A stretch of 64,000 bases of DNA from Serratia marcescens (GTDB taxonomy: Bacteria > Pseudomonadota > Gammaproteobacteria > Enterobacterales > Enterobacteriaceae). The stretch is taken from assembly GCF_029846115.1 (NCBI RefSeq), contig NZ_JARVZZ010000001.1:1612001-1676000 (forward strand). The letters run 5' to 3'. The position numbers were made by a program, and so were the translations under genes. Under the pieces are notes generated by a model. The model saw only the letters and a program-made list of their open reading frames with translations. It was not told the origin of the DNA and searched no databases. Positions 18,293-29,804 of the stretch are shown here, in pieces. Within the stretch, counting starts at the first letter, position 1. Every line of letters starts with the position of its first letter.

Positions 18293-19582
18293 ATGAAACT
18301 GTACAACCTTAAGGATCACAACGAGCAGGTGAGCTTCGCGCAGGCGATCAAACAAGGCCTGGGCAAGCAGCAGGGGCTGTTCTTCCCGCTGGAGCTGCCG
18401 GAGTTCGAACTGACCGAGATCGACCACCTGCTGGAGCAGGACTTTGTCACCCGCAGCAGCCGCATTCTGTCGGCCTTTATCGGCGAAGAGGTGCCGGAAG
18501 CGGCGCTGAAGAAACGCGTGCAGGCCGCCTTTGAGTTCCCGGCGCCGGTGGCGAAGGTGACCGAAGACGTTTCCTGTCTGGAGCTGTTCCACGGCCCGAC
18601 GCTGGCGTTCAAAGACTTCGGCGGCCGCTTTATGGCGCAGATGCTGGCGGAAGTGGCCGGCGATCAGCCGGTGACCATTTTGACCGCCACCTCCGGCGAC
18701 ACCGGCGCCGCCGTGGCGCACGCCTTCTACGGCCTGAAGAACGTCCGGGTGGTGATCCTCTACCCGCAGGGCAAAATCAGTCCGCTGCAGGAGAAGCTGT
18801 TCTGCACCCTGGGCGGCAACATTCACACCGTCGCGATCGACGGCGACTTCGACGCTTGTCAGGCGCTGGTGAAGCAGGCGTTCGACGATCAGGAATTGAA
18901 AGACGCGCTGCACCTGAACTCGGCCAACTCGATCAACATCAGCCGTTTGCTGGCGCAGATCTGCTACTACTTCGAAGCGGTGGCGCAGCTGCCGCAGGAA
19001 GCGCGCAATCAGCTGGTGATTTCAGTGCCGAGCGGCAACTTCGGCGATCTGACTGCCGGGCTGCTGGCCAAGTCGCTGGGTCTGCCGGTGAAGCGTTTTA
19101 TCGCCGCCACCAACGCCAACGACACCGTGCCGCGCTTCCTGACCAGCGGCCAGTGGCAGCCGCACGCCACGGTCGCGACGCTGTCCAACGCCATGGACGT
19201 CAGCCAGCCAAACAACTGGCCGCGCGTGGAAGAGCTGTTCCGTCGTAAGGTCTGGCAGCTGAAAGAGCTGGGCCACGCGGCCGTCAGCGATGAGACCACC
19301 AAGGAAACGATGCGTGAACTGGCCGAACTGGGCTATATCTCCGAACCGCACGCGGCTATTGCCTATCGCGCGCTGCGCGATCAGCTGCAGGAAGGGGAGT
19401 TCGGTCTGTTCCTTGGCACCGCGCATCCGGCCAAGTTCAAAGAGAGCGTAGAAGCGATCCTCGGCCAGGCACTGCCGTTGCCGAAAGCGCTGGCGCTGCG
19501 GGCCGATCTGCCGCTGCTGTCGCACACGCTGCCGGCCGGCTTCGGTGAGCTGCGCAAGTTCCTGATGGGGCTGCCAGCCTGA
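18293..19582 (+). CDS. thrC: Threonine synthase
   Basis: The 429-residue PLP enzyme converts O-phosphohomoserine to threonine, the last step of the operon's pathway. The PLP-lysine motif FHGPTLAFKDFGGRFMAQ (about 96-113) and the phosphate-cup segment TATSGDTGAA are intact. It starts three bases after thrB and is followed by a strong hairpin terminator. Confidence 0.98.
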   Translation: MKLYNLKDHNEQVSFAQAIKQGLGKQQGLFFPLELPEFELTEIDHLLEQDFVTRSSRILSAFIGEEVPEAALKKRVQAAFEFPAPVAKVTEDVSCLELFHGPTLAFKDFGGRFMAQMLAEVAGDQPVTILTATSGDTGAAVAHAFYGLKNVRVVILYPQGKISPLQEKLFCTLGGNIHTVAIDGDFDACQALVKQAFDDQELKDALHLNSANSINISRLLAQICYYFEAVAQLPQEARNQLVISVPSGNFGDLTAGLLAKSLGLPVKRFIAATNANDTVPRFLTSGQWQPHATVATLSNAMDVSQPNNWPRVEELFRRKVWQLKELGHAAVSDETTKETMRELAELGYISEPHAAIAYRALRDQLQEGEFGLFLGTAHPAKFKESVEAILGQALPLPKALALRADLPLLSHTLPAGFGELRKFLMGLPA

Positions 19583-19603
19583 GGTTCGGCAGGCTAGAAT
19601 GCG

Positions 19604-19632
19604 AAAAGCCGTCTTGCGACGGCTTTTTTTTA
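19604..19632. terminator. Terminator between thrC and yaaA
   Basis: GCCGTC pairs with GACGGC across a TTGC loop (19608-19623), flanked by AAAA before and a long T-run after. It ends the thr operon and may also act on convergent yaaA. Confidence 0.88.
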
Positions 19633-20406
19633 TGCCTGCTCCGGGCGTTTGAACACCAGTTCATTGCCCTGCGAGGCGGCTTCGTCGAAGACGTAGCCTT
19701 CCAGGTTGAAGTCCACCAGCTGCTCGCTGCGCGTCAGGCGGTTCTTGATGATAAAGCGGCTCATCAACCCGCGCGCTTTCTTGGCGTAGAAGCTGATGAC
19801 CTTGTACTTGCCGTTCTTCTCGTCGAGGAAGATCGGTTTGATCAGCGCGCCGTGCAGTTTGGCCGGTTTCACCGCCTTGAAATACTCGTCGGACGCCAGG
19901 TTGACCACCACGTCGTCGCCCTGTTGCTCCAGCGCTTCGTTGAGTTTTTGGGTGACTTTATCCCCCCAGAAGCTGTACAGGTCTTTGCCTTTCGGGTTTT
20001 CCAGCTTGATGCCCATCTCCAGCCGGTACGGCATCATCAGATCGAGCGGGCGCAGCACGCCATACAGGCCGGACAGCATGCGCAGATGCTGCTGGGCAAA
20101 ATCGAAGTCAGCCTCGTTGAAATCCTGCGCCTGCAGGCCGGTGTAAACGTCGCCCTTGAACGCCAGCAGCGCCTGACGGGCATTGTCCGGGGTAAATTTC
20201 GGCTGCCACTCGCTAAAGCGCGCGGCGTTCAGCCCGGCCAGCTTGTCACTGATGCTCATCAGGCTGGCGATTTGCGCCGGCGTCAGCTCGCGGCAAATTT
20301 TGATCAGCTGTTTCGACTTGTCCAGCAGTTCGGGCTGCGTGAAGCGTTCTGTCGCCAGCGGGCTGTCGTAATCGAGAGTTTTTGCAGGGGAAATAATAAC
20401 GAGCAT
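19630..20406 (-). CDS. yaaA: Peroxide stress protein YaaA
   Basis: A 258-residue cytosolic protein of the UPF0246 family, beginning [19 protein letters not shown]. In E. coli it is OxyR-induced, lowers free intracellular iron during H2O2 stress and binds DNA. ATG 20406 matches the family start; the frame extends 13 codons upstream. Convergent with thrC. No OxyR site was recognised. Confidence 0.96.
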   Translation of the reverse strand: MLVIISPAKTLDYDSPLATERFTQPELLDKSKQLIKICRELTPAQIASLMSISDKLAGLNAARFSEWQPKFTPDNARQALLAFKGDVYTGLQAQDFNEADFDFAQQHLRMLSGLYGVLRPLDLMMPYRLEMGIKLENPKGKDLYSFWGDKVTQKLNEALEQQGDDVVVNLASDEYFKAVKPAKLHGALIKPIFLDEKNGKYKVISFYAKKARGLMSRFIIKNRLTRSEQLVDFNLEGYVFDEAASQGNELVFKRPEQA

Positions 20407-20512
20407 GGCCAGATCCTGTTTATCCAAGTGCGGATACTGTAGCAAAAAGCGCGGGAAAAAGGGGCAATCGGTCCAATAGGCAGGGGCGCGTATTGCACGC
20501 GCCCCGGAAAAC

Positions 20513-21949
20513 TCAGCGCGGCGGCTTTTGGTCGTCCCACACGCCCGGCTCCAGCTGCGACTTCAGCTCCGGATAACGGTTGGCGTCGAAGGTCGGCAGC
20601 TTGCCCAGGCGGCGTTGGCGATGGTAATCGTCGGCCAGCTTCAGCGCCACCCGCGACAGCAGCAGGATCGCCGTCAGGTTGGTGATTGCCATCAGCGCCA
20701 TGGAGGTATCCGCCATTTTCCACACCAGCGGCAGCTCCGCCAGCGCGCCGAACATCACCATGCCCAACGCCACGCAGCGGAAAATCAGCAGGCCACCCGG
20801 ATGGTTGTGCTCGAGGAACACCAGGTTGCTCTCGGCATAGGCATAGTTGGCGATGATCGAGGTGAAGGCGAAGAAGAAAATGGCGATGGCGACGAACGGC
20901 GCTCCCCAGCTGCCGACGGCGGTCGACAGCGCGCGCTGGGTCAGATCGATGCCGCTGATGCTGTCGGTCGGCTGATCGAGTATGCCGGAAGAGAGGATGA
21001 TCGCCGCAGTGGCGCTGCAGATAACGATGGTATCGATAAACACCCCGAGCATTTGCACGTAGCCTTGCGAAGCCGGATGCGGCGGATAAGGCGAGGCGGA
21101 CGCCGCCGCGTTGGGCGCCGAGCCCATGCCGGCTTCGTTGGAGAACAGGCCGCGCTGCACGCCCTGGGTCATCGCCTGGGAGATGCCGTAACCGACGGCG
21201 CCGGCCGCGGCTTCCTGCAGGCCGAAGGCGCTTTTGAAGATCAGCGCCAGGATCGCCGGCATGTGTTCGATGTTATGGCCAATCACCCAGAGGGCCAACA
21301 ACAGGTAGGCGCCGGCCATCAGCGGCACCACCAGCTCGGCCACTTTGGCGATGGAACGGATGCCGCCAAAGATCACCACGCCGCTCAGCAGCACCAGGCC
21401 GATGCCGACGTGCAGCGGCTGCAAATGGAAGGCGACGGCGGAGGCCTGGGCGATGGAGTTGGCCTGCACGGCGTTGAACACCAGACCGAACGCGATGATC
21501 AGAAAGATCGAGAACAGCACGCCCATCCAGCGCATGCCGAGGCCTTTTTCCATGTAGTAGGCCGGGCCGCCGCGGTAGTTGCCGTTATCGTCTTTGGTTT
21601 TGTAGAGCTGCGCCAGCGAGCTTTCGACAAATGAAGTGGCCATACCGATAAACGCCACCGCCCACATCCAGAAGATGGCGCCGGGGCCGCCGGCGGTCAG
21701 GGCGATGGCGACGCCGGTCAGGTTGCCGGTGCCGACGCGCGCCGCCAACGTGGTGCACAGCGCCTGGAAAGAGGAGATGCCGGCGCTGTCGCTTTTATTG
21801 CTGTTTTTCAACACCGAGAACATGTGGCTGAAGTGGCGGAGCTGGATAAAGCGGGTGCGCAACGTGAAGTAGATGCCGGTGCCGAGCAGCAGATAAATCA
21901 GCACCGACCCCCACAAAATATTGTTTATAAAGTTCATCAGGTCCGTCAA
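20513..21949 (-). CDS. yaaJ: Sodium:amino acid (alanine/glycine) symporter YaaJ
   Basis: An inner-membrane carrier of 478 residues with about eleven hydrophobic helices, of the alanine/glycine:cation symporter family. Motifs include [14 protein letters not shown] and [15 protein letters not shown]. The start is probably TTG at 21949: AGGAGG lies at optimal distance, and the resulting [16 protein letters not shown] aligns with MPDFFSFINSVLWGSV of E. coli YaaJ. ATG 21937 would lack a good ribosome site. Likely substrates are alanine or glycine with sodium, inferred from the family. Confidence 0.9.
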   Translation of the reverse strand: MTDLMNFINNILWGSVLIYLLLGTGIYFTLRTRFIQLRHFSHMFSVLKNSNKSDSAGISSFQALCTTLAARVGTGNLTGVAIALTAGGPGAIFWMWAVAFIGMATSFVESSLAQLYKTKDDNGNYRGGPAYYMEKGLGMRWMGVLFSIFLIIAFGLVFNAVQANSIAQASAVAFHLQPLHVGIGLVLLSGVVIFGGIRSIAKVAELVVPLMAGAYLLLALWVIGHNIEHMPAILALIFKSAFGLQEAAAGAVGYGISQAMTQGVQRGLFSNEAGMGSAPNAAASASPYPPHPASQGYVQMLGVFIDTIVICSATAAIILSSGILDQPTDSISGIDLTQRALSTAVGSWGAPFVAIAIFFFAFTSIIANYAYAESNLVFLEHNHPGGLLIFRCVALGMVMFGALAELPLVWKMADTSMALMAITNLTAILLLSRVALKLADDYHRQRRLGKLPTFDANRYPELKSQLEPGVWDDQKPPR

Positions 21950-22332
21950 GGGATCCCTCCTCTTATCGAAATTTAATGCGCACCTTGCAGCATCCACCGC
22001 AGGTGAAAAACATTGGCCTATTTTTTACAAGAGCTTAGCTGGAATTGGTCCGGCGTCAGTCGATTAAGATTTTTCGCAGATTAGCGGCCGAATTGCATCA
22101 ATTTTTTCGAATTTAACATAATTTATTCGGACAATAGCACGTTATTGCCTTTCCATCCGCTCGGTTATGGCGAAAGATATCGGCGTAAACGGTTGCTCGC
22201 CCAAGGATAAAACAGATGCTTGCGCGCCGCGGTTTTCCAGCCTTGCACCGGGCTTGGCGCATGTTATTATCAAGGGAGGGCATGGTTGAACAATGCCAAA
22301 AGTTCATGCACAAACGATGAGATAATGCCAAC
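21950..22332. other. Divergent intergenic region yaaJ/talB
   Basis: 383 AT-rich bases between divergent yaaJ and talB. The only open frame (minus strand) lacks similarity. It contains the talB promoter at 22243-22270; the yaaJ promoter was not resolved. Confidence 0.45.
22243..22270 (+). promoter_or_regulatory. talB promoter
   Basis: TTGCAC (22243-22248) and TATTAT (22265-22270) lie 16 bases apart, about 60 bases upstream of the talB ATG. Read by eye. Confidence 0.5.
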
Positions 22333-23286
22333 ATGACCGACAAATTAACTTCCCTGCGCCAGTTGACCACTGTGGTTGCAGATACGGGTGATATCGCGGC
22401 AATGAAGCTGTATCAACCGCAGGACGCCACAACCAACCCTTCGCTGATCCTCAATGCAGCCCAAATTCCTGAATACCGCAAACTGATTGACGAAGCCATC
22501 GCCTGGGCGCGCGGCCAGAGCAGCGATCGCGAGCAGCAGATCGCCGACGCCGCCGACAAGCTGGCGGTCAACATCGGTCTGGAAATCCTCAAACTGGTTC
22601 CGGGCCGCATCTCCACCGAAGTGGATGCACGCCTGTCTTACGACACCGTCGCCAGCGTGGCCAAAGCCAAGCGCCTGATCAAACTGTACAACGAAGCCGG
22701 CATCAGCAACGATCGCATTCTGATCAAACTGGCCTCGACCTGGCAGGGCATCCGCGCGGCGGAGCAGCTGGAGAAAGAAGGCATCAACTGTAATCTGACG
22801 CTGCTGTTCTCCTTCGCTCAGGCTCGCGCCTGTGCCGAAGCCGGCGTTTACCTGATCTCGCCGTTCGTCGGCCGTATCCTCGACTGGTACAAAGCCAACG
22901 GCGACAAGAAAGAGTTCGCCCCGCACGAAGATCCGGGCGTGATCTCCGTGACCGAAATTTACCAGTACTACAAACAGCACGGTTACAACACCGTGGTGAT
23001 GGGCGCCAGCTTCCGTAACGTCGGCGAAATCATCGAACTGGCCGGCTGTGACCGCCTGACCATCGCCCCTGCGCTGCTGAAAGAGCTGGCGGAGAGTGAA
23101 GGCGCGCTGGAGCGCAAACTGTCTTACACCGGTGAAGTGAAGGCGCGTCCTGCCGCACTGACTGAACCTGAGTTCTACTGGCAGCACAACCAGGATCCGA
23201 TGGCGGTTGAGAAACTGACCGACGGCATCCGCAAGTTCGCCGTAGACCAGGGCAAACTGGAAAAAATGATCGCCGACCTGCTGTAA
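22333..23286 (+). CDS. talB: Transaldolase B
   Basis: A 317-residue enzyme of the non-oxidative pentose phosphate pathway that moves a dihydroxyacetone unit between sedoheptulose 7-phosphate and glyceraldehyde 3-phosphate. The Schiff-base Lys132 lies in RILIKLAST and TTNPSLIL is at about 33-40. Length equals E. coli TalB. Followed by its own terminator, so mog is transcribed separately or by read-through. Confidence 0.98.
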   Translation: MTDKLTSLRQLTTVVADTGDIAAMKLYQPQDATTNPSLILNAAQIPEYRKLIDEAIAWARGQSSDREQQIADAADKLAVNIGLEILKLVPGRISTEVDARLSYDTVASVAKAKRLIKLYNEAGISNDRILIKLASTWQGIRAAEQLEKEGINCNLTLLFSFAQARACAEAGVYLISPFVGRILDWYKANGDKKEFAPHEDPGVISVTEIYQYYKQHGYNTVVMGASFRNVGEIIELAGCDRLTIAPALLKELAESEGALERKLSYTGEVKARPAALTEPEFYWQHNQDPMAVEKLTDGIRKFAVDQGKLEKMIADLL

Positions 23287-23305
23287 TTCCCGCAGATCGC
23301 GCAGT

Positions 23306-23333
23306 AAAAAGGTGGCTTAGGCCACCTTTTTTT
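23306..23333 (+). terminator. talB terminator
   Basis: AAAAGGTGGC pairs with GCCACCTTTT around a short loop, followed by further T. Confidence 0.88.
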
Positions 23334-23437
23334 ATGCCTGACGCACCCGCCGGCGGGGGAAGCCCTTATACTCTCGGCAATGACAACAGAACGGGAGATG
23401 AACCCGTTCGGACCCCATCAGGCTGTAGAGGTTACGC

Positions 23438-24025
23438 ATGGATATTTTACGTATTGGTTTGGTTTCCGTTTCCGACCGCGCTTCCGGCGGCGTTTATCAG
23501 GATAAAGGCATCCCGGCGCTGGAAGAGTGGCTGAGCGGCGCGCTGGCGACGCCGTTCAAGCTGGAAACCCGGTTGATCCCCGATGAGCAGACGCAAATTG
23601 AACAGACGCTGTGCGAACTGGTGGACGAAATGGGCTGCCATTTGGTGCTGACCACCGGCGGCACCGGGCCGGCGCGCCGCGATGTCACCCCCGATGCCAC
23701 GCTGGCGATCGCCGATCGCGTGATGCCCGGCTTCGGCGAGCAAATGCGTCAGATCAGCCTACACTATGTGCCAACGGCAATTCTTTCTCGCCAGGTGGGG
23801 GCGATCCGCAAACAGGCGTTGATCATCAACCTGCCCGGCCAGCCGAAGTCGATCAGGGAAACGCTGGAAGGGGTAAAGGATGAGCAGGGCAATGCGGTGG
23901 TGCACGGCATCTTCGCCAGCGTGCCTTATTGCATTCAACTGCTCGATGGGCCTTACGTCGAAACGCACGCCGCGGTGGTAGCAGCATTTCGGCCAAAGAG
24001 CGCGCGTCGCGAGATAAACCTCTAA
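23438..24025 (+). CDS. mog: Molybdopterin adenylyltransferase Mog
   Basis: A 195-residue enzyme that adenylylates molybdopterin before molybdate insertion in molybdenum cofactor synthesis. The motif TTGGTGPARRDVTPDAT (about 71-87) is the MoaB/Mog active-site loop. The start MDILRIGLVSVSDRAS matches the family. Located after talB as in E. coli. Confidence 0.97.
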   Translation: MDILRIGLVSVSDRASGGVYQDKGIPALEEWLSGALATPFKLETRLIPDEQTQIEQTLCELVDEMGCHLVLTTGGTGPARRDVTPDATLAIADRVMPGFGEQMRQISLHYVPTAILSRQVGAIRKQALIINLPGQPKSIRETLEGVKDEQGNAVVHGIFASVPYCIQLLDGPYVETHAAVVAAFRPKSARREINL

Positions 24026-24102
24026 ATTTCAGCGTTCTGCGAGATCGGCTTCAGCCCGTCTGGTGTGAAAATAATTTGCCGCTATAGTAAGGATTCTTTT
24101 AC

Positions 24103-24126
24103 AGAAAGCCTGCGGCTTTTATTTTA
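24103..24126 (+). terminator. Weak terminator-like hairpin before the MHS transporter
   Basis: AAAGCC pairs with GGCTTT around a TGC loop, followed by TTATTTT. It may end mog transcripts or act as an attenuator, since the transporter ATG is only 23 bases downstream. Confidence 0.45.
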
Positions 24127-24148
24127 CAGCCTTTACCGACGGTGCCCT

Positions 24149-25456
24149 ATGCCTCACGACAATAATCGCCGGCTGAACCGGCAAGACTACAAAACGCTGA
24201 CGTTGGCCGCGTTGGGCGGTGCGCTGGAGTTTTACGACTTCATCATCTTCGTGTTCTTCGCCGCCGTGGTCGGCGATCTGTTCTTCCCGGCGGACATGCC
24301 GGAGTGGCTGCGGCTGGTGCAAACCTTCGGCATCTTTGCCGCCGGCTATCTGGCCCGCCCGCTGGGTGGCATCGTGATGGCACACTTCGGCGATCTGGTT
24401 GGCCGCAAGAAGATGTTTACCCTGAGTATTCTGCTGATGGCGTTGCCGACGCTGGCGATGGGCCTGCTGCCGACCTACGCCAGCATCGGCATCGCTGCGC
24501 CGCTGTTGCTGCTGCTGATGCGCGTACTGCAGGGCGCGGCGATCGGCGGTGAGGTGCCGGGCGCCTGGGTCTTCGTCGCTGAACACGTGCCGCGCCGGCG
24601 CATCGGCTTCGCCTGCGGCACGCTGACCGCCGGGCTGACGGTGGGCATCCTGTTGGGGTCGGTGGTGGCGACGGTGATCAATACTACGCTCAGCCCGCAG
24701 AGCATCGCCGGCGGCGGCTGGCGCATTCCTTTCCTGTTGGGCGGCATGTTCGGCCTGGTGGCGATGTACCTGCGCCGCTGGCTGCAGGAAACGCCGATCT
24801 TCATCGAAATGCAGGCGCGTAAAGCGCTGGCCGAGGAGCTGCCGCTGAAATCGGTGGTGCTCAACCACAAACGGGAAGTGGCGGTGTCGATGCTGCTGAC
24901 CTGGCTGCTCTCCGCCGGTATCGTGGTGGTGATCCTGATGACCCCGACCTATCTGCAAAAACAGTTCGGCATTGCGCCGGCCTTGACGCTGCAGGCCAAC
25001 AGCATCGCCACCATCATGCTGATCGCCGGCTGCATCGTCGCCGGTTTGTCGGCCGATCGCTTCGGCGCCAGCAAAACGCTGGTGGTCGGCAGTGTGCTGC
25101 TGGCCGGCTGCAGCTGGCTGTTCTATCAGACGGTGGGCGTACACCCGGAAATGCTGTTCGCCTGCTATGCCCTGGTGGGGTTCAGCGTTGGCGTGGTGGG
25201 GGCCGTGCCGTACGTGATGGTGCGGGCGTTCCCGGCGGAAGTGCGGTTTACCGGCATCTCGTTCTCATATAACGTCTCGTACGCTATTTTTGGCGGTTTA
25301 ACCCCTATTTTTGTGACGCTGATCATGAAATTGACCCCGTTAGCACCCGCTTACTACGTGTTGGCGCTGTCGCTCATCGGGCTGTTGCTCGGTGTCTACC
25401 TGCATCGCGATCTGAACAGCGAAGCCGGGGAGCGGCGAGCCGATTCCTACAGCTAA
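24149..25456 (+). CDS. MFS transporter, metabolite:H+ symporter (MHS) type
   Basis: A 435-residue inner-membrane carrier with twelve likely helices. ALEFYDFIIFVFFAAVVGDL in the first helix is the MHS signature (ProP, KgtP and ShiA group), and GDLVGRKKMFTLSILLMALP in loop 2-3 is the MFS motif. Expected to import a carboxylate or zwitterion with protons; the substrate is not predictable. ATG 24149 is preferred to the start of the longer frame because similarity begins there. Not present between mog and satP in E. coli. Ends at a shared terminator with convergent satP. Confidence 0.9.
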   Translation: MPHDNNRRLNRQDYKTLTLAALGGALEFYDFIIFVFFAAVVGDLFFPADMPEWLRLVQTFGIFAAGYLARPLGGIVMAHFGDLVGRKKMFTLSILLMALPTLAMGLLPTYASIGIAAPLLLLLMRVLQGAAIGGEVPGAWVFVAEHVPRRRIGFACGTLTAGLTVGILLGSVVATVINTTLSPQSIAGGGWRIPFLLGGMFGLVAMYLRRWLQETPIFIEMQARKALAEELPLKSVVLNHKREVAVSMLLTWLLSAGIVVVILMTPTYLQKQFGIAPALTLQANSIATIMLIAGCIVAGLSADRFGASKTLVVGSVLLAGCSWLFYQTVGVHPEMLFACYALVGFSVGVVGAVPYVMVRAFPAEVRFTGISFSYNVSYAIFGGLTPIFVTLIMKLTPLAPAYYVLALSLIGLLLGVYLHRDLNSEAGERRADSYS

Positions 25457-25485
25457 AAAAAAGCCCTGCACTGCAGGGCTTTTCG
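25455..25485. terminator. Bidirectional terminator between MHS transporter and satP
   Basis: AAGCCCTGCA and TGCAGGGCTT form a near-perfect palindrome with A-rich and T-rich flanks on opposite sides, suited to both convergent genes. Confidence 0.88.
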
Positions 25486-25499
25486 TCAGGGAAGGGCGA

Positions 25500-26099
25500 T
25501 TACGCCGTGACCGGTGAGGCCGCGACGCGGGCCGGGGCCGGCTCGCCAATCGGCAGCACGGTGCGACCGTATTGCTCGTTGAGCACTTCGGCCATCGCCA
25601 GGTAGATGGCGCTGGCGCCGCAGATGATGCCCTCATAACCGGCGAAGGTCAGCAGCGCGTGGTTGCCGGTGATGTTGCCGACGGCCAGCAGGGCGAACAG
25701 CAGCGTCAGGCTGGCGAACACGAACTGCAGCACGCGGTTGGCGCCCAGGGTGCCGAAGAACATGAACAGGGTGAAGATGCCCCACAGCGCCAGGTAGATG
25801 CCCAGCACGTGCGCCTCGGTGGCTTCAGCCAGGCCCAGACGTGGCAGCAGCAGCAGGCCGACCAGGCTCAGCCAGAAGCTGCCGTAGGCGGTGAATGCGG
25901 TCATGCCGAAGGTGTTGCCTTTCTTGTATTCCAGCAGACCGGCCAGGATCTGGGCCAGGCCACCGAAGAAAATCCCCATGCTGATGATGGCGGAGTTCAG
26001 TGGGAAAAAGCCCGCGTTGTGCAGGTTCAGCAAGACGGTGGTCATCCCGAAGCCCATCAGGCCGAGAGGGCCGGGATTCGCCAACTTGTTGGTGTGCAT
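25500..26099 (-). CDS. satP: Acetate/succinate transporter SatP (YaaH)
   Basis: A 199-residue protein of the acetate uptake (Gpr1/FUN34/YaaH) family with six hydrophobic helices. The signature NPGPLGLMGFGMTTVLLN is at about 8-25. It takes up acetate and succinate by proton symport. ATG 26099 (MHTNKLANPGPLG) is the family start; the same frame stays open far upstream through the dnaK antisense, which is not coding. Confidence 0.96.
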   Translation of the reverse strand: MHTNKLANPGPLGLMGFGMTTVLLNLHNAGFFPLNSAIISMGIFFGGLAQILAGLLEYKKGNTFGMTAFTAYGSFWLSLVGLLLLPRLGLAEATEAHVLGIYLALWGIFTLFMFFGTLGANRVLQFVFASLTLLFALLAVGNITGNHALLTFAGYEGIICGASAIYLAMAEVLNEQYGRTVLPIGEPAPARVAASPVTA

Positions 26100-26423
26100 A
26101 AGTCCTCTGCGATAACAGAAAATTAACGGAAACAGCGAAGTAATATAATAAATGGTCTGAATGGCCAAAAAATCGAAGTTTTCCACCAGAGCGCGCGCAT
26201 CATAATGATCCCCGCAGCCGGAAACAATGATCTGAATGACGATAAAAAAAGAAATTTTTTTCGCCTTGCCCCTTGATGCCGGATTGGATGGCCCCATCTT
26301 ATTTGCAACCGCAGTTGCTAACCGCGGGTCGCACTGAGATATCGGGCAGTTGAAAAGCAAAAAATCGCCCGCATATAGGTTAGCAACCTGACTGATTATG
26401 AATTTTTTAGTGGAGACGTTTAG
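26100..26423. other. Divergent intergenic region satP/dnaK
   Basis: 324 bases, AT-rich, holding the heat-shock promoter of dnaK at 26270-26301. The satP promoter was not resolved. GTGGAGACGTTTAG before 26424 includes the dnaK ribosome site. Confidence 0.5.
26270..26301 (+). promoter_or_regulatory. Sigma-32 heat-shock promoter of dnaKJ
   Basis: CCCTTGATG (-35, 26270-26278) and CCCCATCTT (-10, 26292-26300) with 13 bases between match the RpoH consensus CTTGAAA-N(13-15)-CCCCATNT and resemble E. coli dnaK P1. The start site would be near 26308. Confidence 0.88.
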
Positions 26424-28337
<1,914 letters not shown>

Positions 28338-28386
28338 TCGCCCTTAAGCGGGCACGGGGCGGCCGAGGTGCCGCTCCCGGAAACCA

Positions 28387-28418
28387 GCACGGGCGTCGAG
28401 GCAACTCTGCGCCCGTGC
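28387..28418 (+). other. Conserved hairpin in the dnaK-dnaJ intercistronic region
   Basis: GCACGGGCG (28387-28395) pairs with CGCCCGTGC (28410-28418); inside it GAG/CTC closes a GCAA tetraloop (28398-28407). There is no T-tract, so it is not a terminator. The E. coli dnaK-dnaJ gap has a similar CGGGCG/CGCCCG hairpin as I recall, so it may stabilise dnaK mRNA or set the DnaK:DnaJ ratio. Confidence 0.65.
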
Positions 28419-28443
28419 ACGCATGTTAAGGGTAAGCGAAAGA

Positions 28444-29568
28444 ATGGCGAAGAAAGACTATTACGAGATTCTCGGCGTCAGCAAGACGGCGGATGAACGT
28501 GAGATCAAAAAGGCGTACAAACGCCTGGCGATGAAATACCATCCTGACCGCAACCAGGAGCAAGACGCCGAAACCAAGTTTAAAGAAGTTAAAGAAGCTT
28601 ACGAAGTCCTGACCGACGACCAGAAACGCGCAGCCTACGATCAGTACGGGCACGCGGCCTTTGAACAGGGCGGCATGGGCGGCGGCGGCTTTGGCGGCGG
28701 CGCCGACTTCAGCGATATCTTTGGCGACGTGTTTGGCGACATCTTCGGCGGAGGCCGCCGTCAGCGTGCCAGCCGCGGTTCCGATCTGCGCTATAACATG
28801 GAGCTGACCCTCGAGGAAGCGGTACGTGGCGTCACCAAAGAGATCCGCATCCCGACGCTGGAAGAGTGCGACGTCTGCCACGGCAGCGGCGCCAAGCCGG
28901 GCAGCTCGCCGGTCACCTGCCCAACCTGTCACGGTCAGGGACAGGTGCAGATGCGTCAGGGCTTCTTCACCGTGCAGCAGGCGTGTCCGCACTGCCATGG
29001 CCGCGGTCAGATCATCAAAGATCCGTGCAACAAGTGCCATGGCCACGGCCGGGTAGAAAAATCCAAAACGCTGTCGGTGAAAATTCCGGCCGGCGTCGAT
29101 ACCGGCGACCGCATCCGCCTGGCGGGTGAAGGCGAAGCCGGCGAGCACGGCGCACCGGCGGGCGATCTGTACGTTCAGGTGCAGGTGAAGGCGCACCCGA
29201 TCTTCGAGCGCGAAGGCAACAACCTGTACTGTGAAGTGCCGATCAACTTCGCCATGGCGGCGCTGGGCGGCGAGATCGAAGTGCCGACGCTGGACGGCCG
29301 GGTAAAACTGAAGGTGCCTTCGGAGACCCAAACCGGCAAGCTGTTCCGCATGCGCGGCAAGGGTGTGAAATCGGTGCGTGGCGGCAGTCAGGGCGACCTG
29401 CTGTGCCGCGTAGTGGTGGAAACCCCGGTCAATCTGAACGACAAGCAGAAGCAGCTGCTGCGTGAGTTGGAAGAGAGCTTGGGCGGCCCATCCGGCGACA
29501 AGAACAGCCCGCGTTCGAAGAGCTTCTTCGACGGAGTGAAAAAGTTCTTTGACGACCTGACTCGCTAA
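28444..29568 (+). CDS. dnaJ: Co-chaperone DnaJ (Hsp40)
   Basis: A 374-residue type-I Hsp40. The J domain (1-70) includes KDYYEILGV and the HPD motif in YHPDRN; a Gly/Phe-rich stretch follows ([14 protein letters not shown]), then four CxxCxGxG zinc motifs ([32 protein letters not shown]) and the substrate-binding C-terminus. It stimulates DnaK ATPase. Start at ATG 28444, seven codons into the open frame, matches the family. Second gene of the heat-shock operon. Confidence 0.98.
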   Translation: MAKKDYYEILGVSKTADEREIKKAYKRLAMKYHPDRNQEQDAETKFKEVKEAYEVLTDDQKRAAYDQYGHAAFEQGGMGGGGFGGGADFSDIFGDVFGDIFGGGRRQRASRGSDLRYNMELTLEEAVRGVTKEIRIPTLEECDVCHGSGAKPGSSPVTCPTCHGQGQVQMRQGFFTVQQACPHCHGRGQIIKDPCNKCHGHGRVEKSKTLSVKIPAGVDTGDRIRLAGEGEAGEHGAPAGDLYVQVQVKAHPIFEREGNNLYCEVPINFAMAALGGEIEVPTLDGRVKLKVPSETQTGKLFRMRGKGVKSVRGGSQGDLLCRVVVETPVNLNDKQKQLLRELEESLGGPSGDKNSPRSKSFFDGVKKFFDDLTR

Positions 29569-29595
29569 CCTGCTGTTTCTGTTGGTTTATGTTGG

Positions 29596-29626
29596 AACCC
29601 CGGGCGCCTGTCCCGGGGTTTTTATT
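29596..29626 (+). terminator. dnaKJ operon terminator
   Basis: AACCCCGGG and CCCGGGGTT form a stem with a seven-base loop, followed by a T-rich tail. Confidence 0.9.
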
Positions 29627-29804
29627 TACTCGCCACAACGCTAATTCCCTAATAATAATGTGATTTACTCGTGCTTTTGATCGGTTTTTTCGAGTTATTT
29701 AGCATTTATAAACTTATTTTTTCGAACTAAAACGCCCTCTATACTCACTTCATGACTGTGGTTCGCAGGGCGCTACGTCCTGCACAGATTTGGAGAGACG
29801 TACT

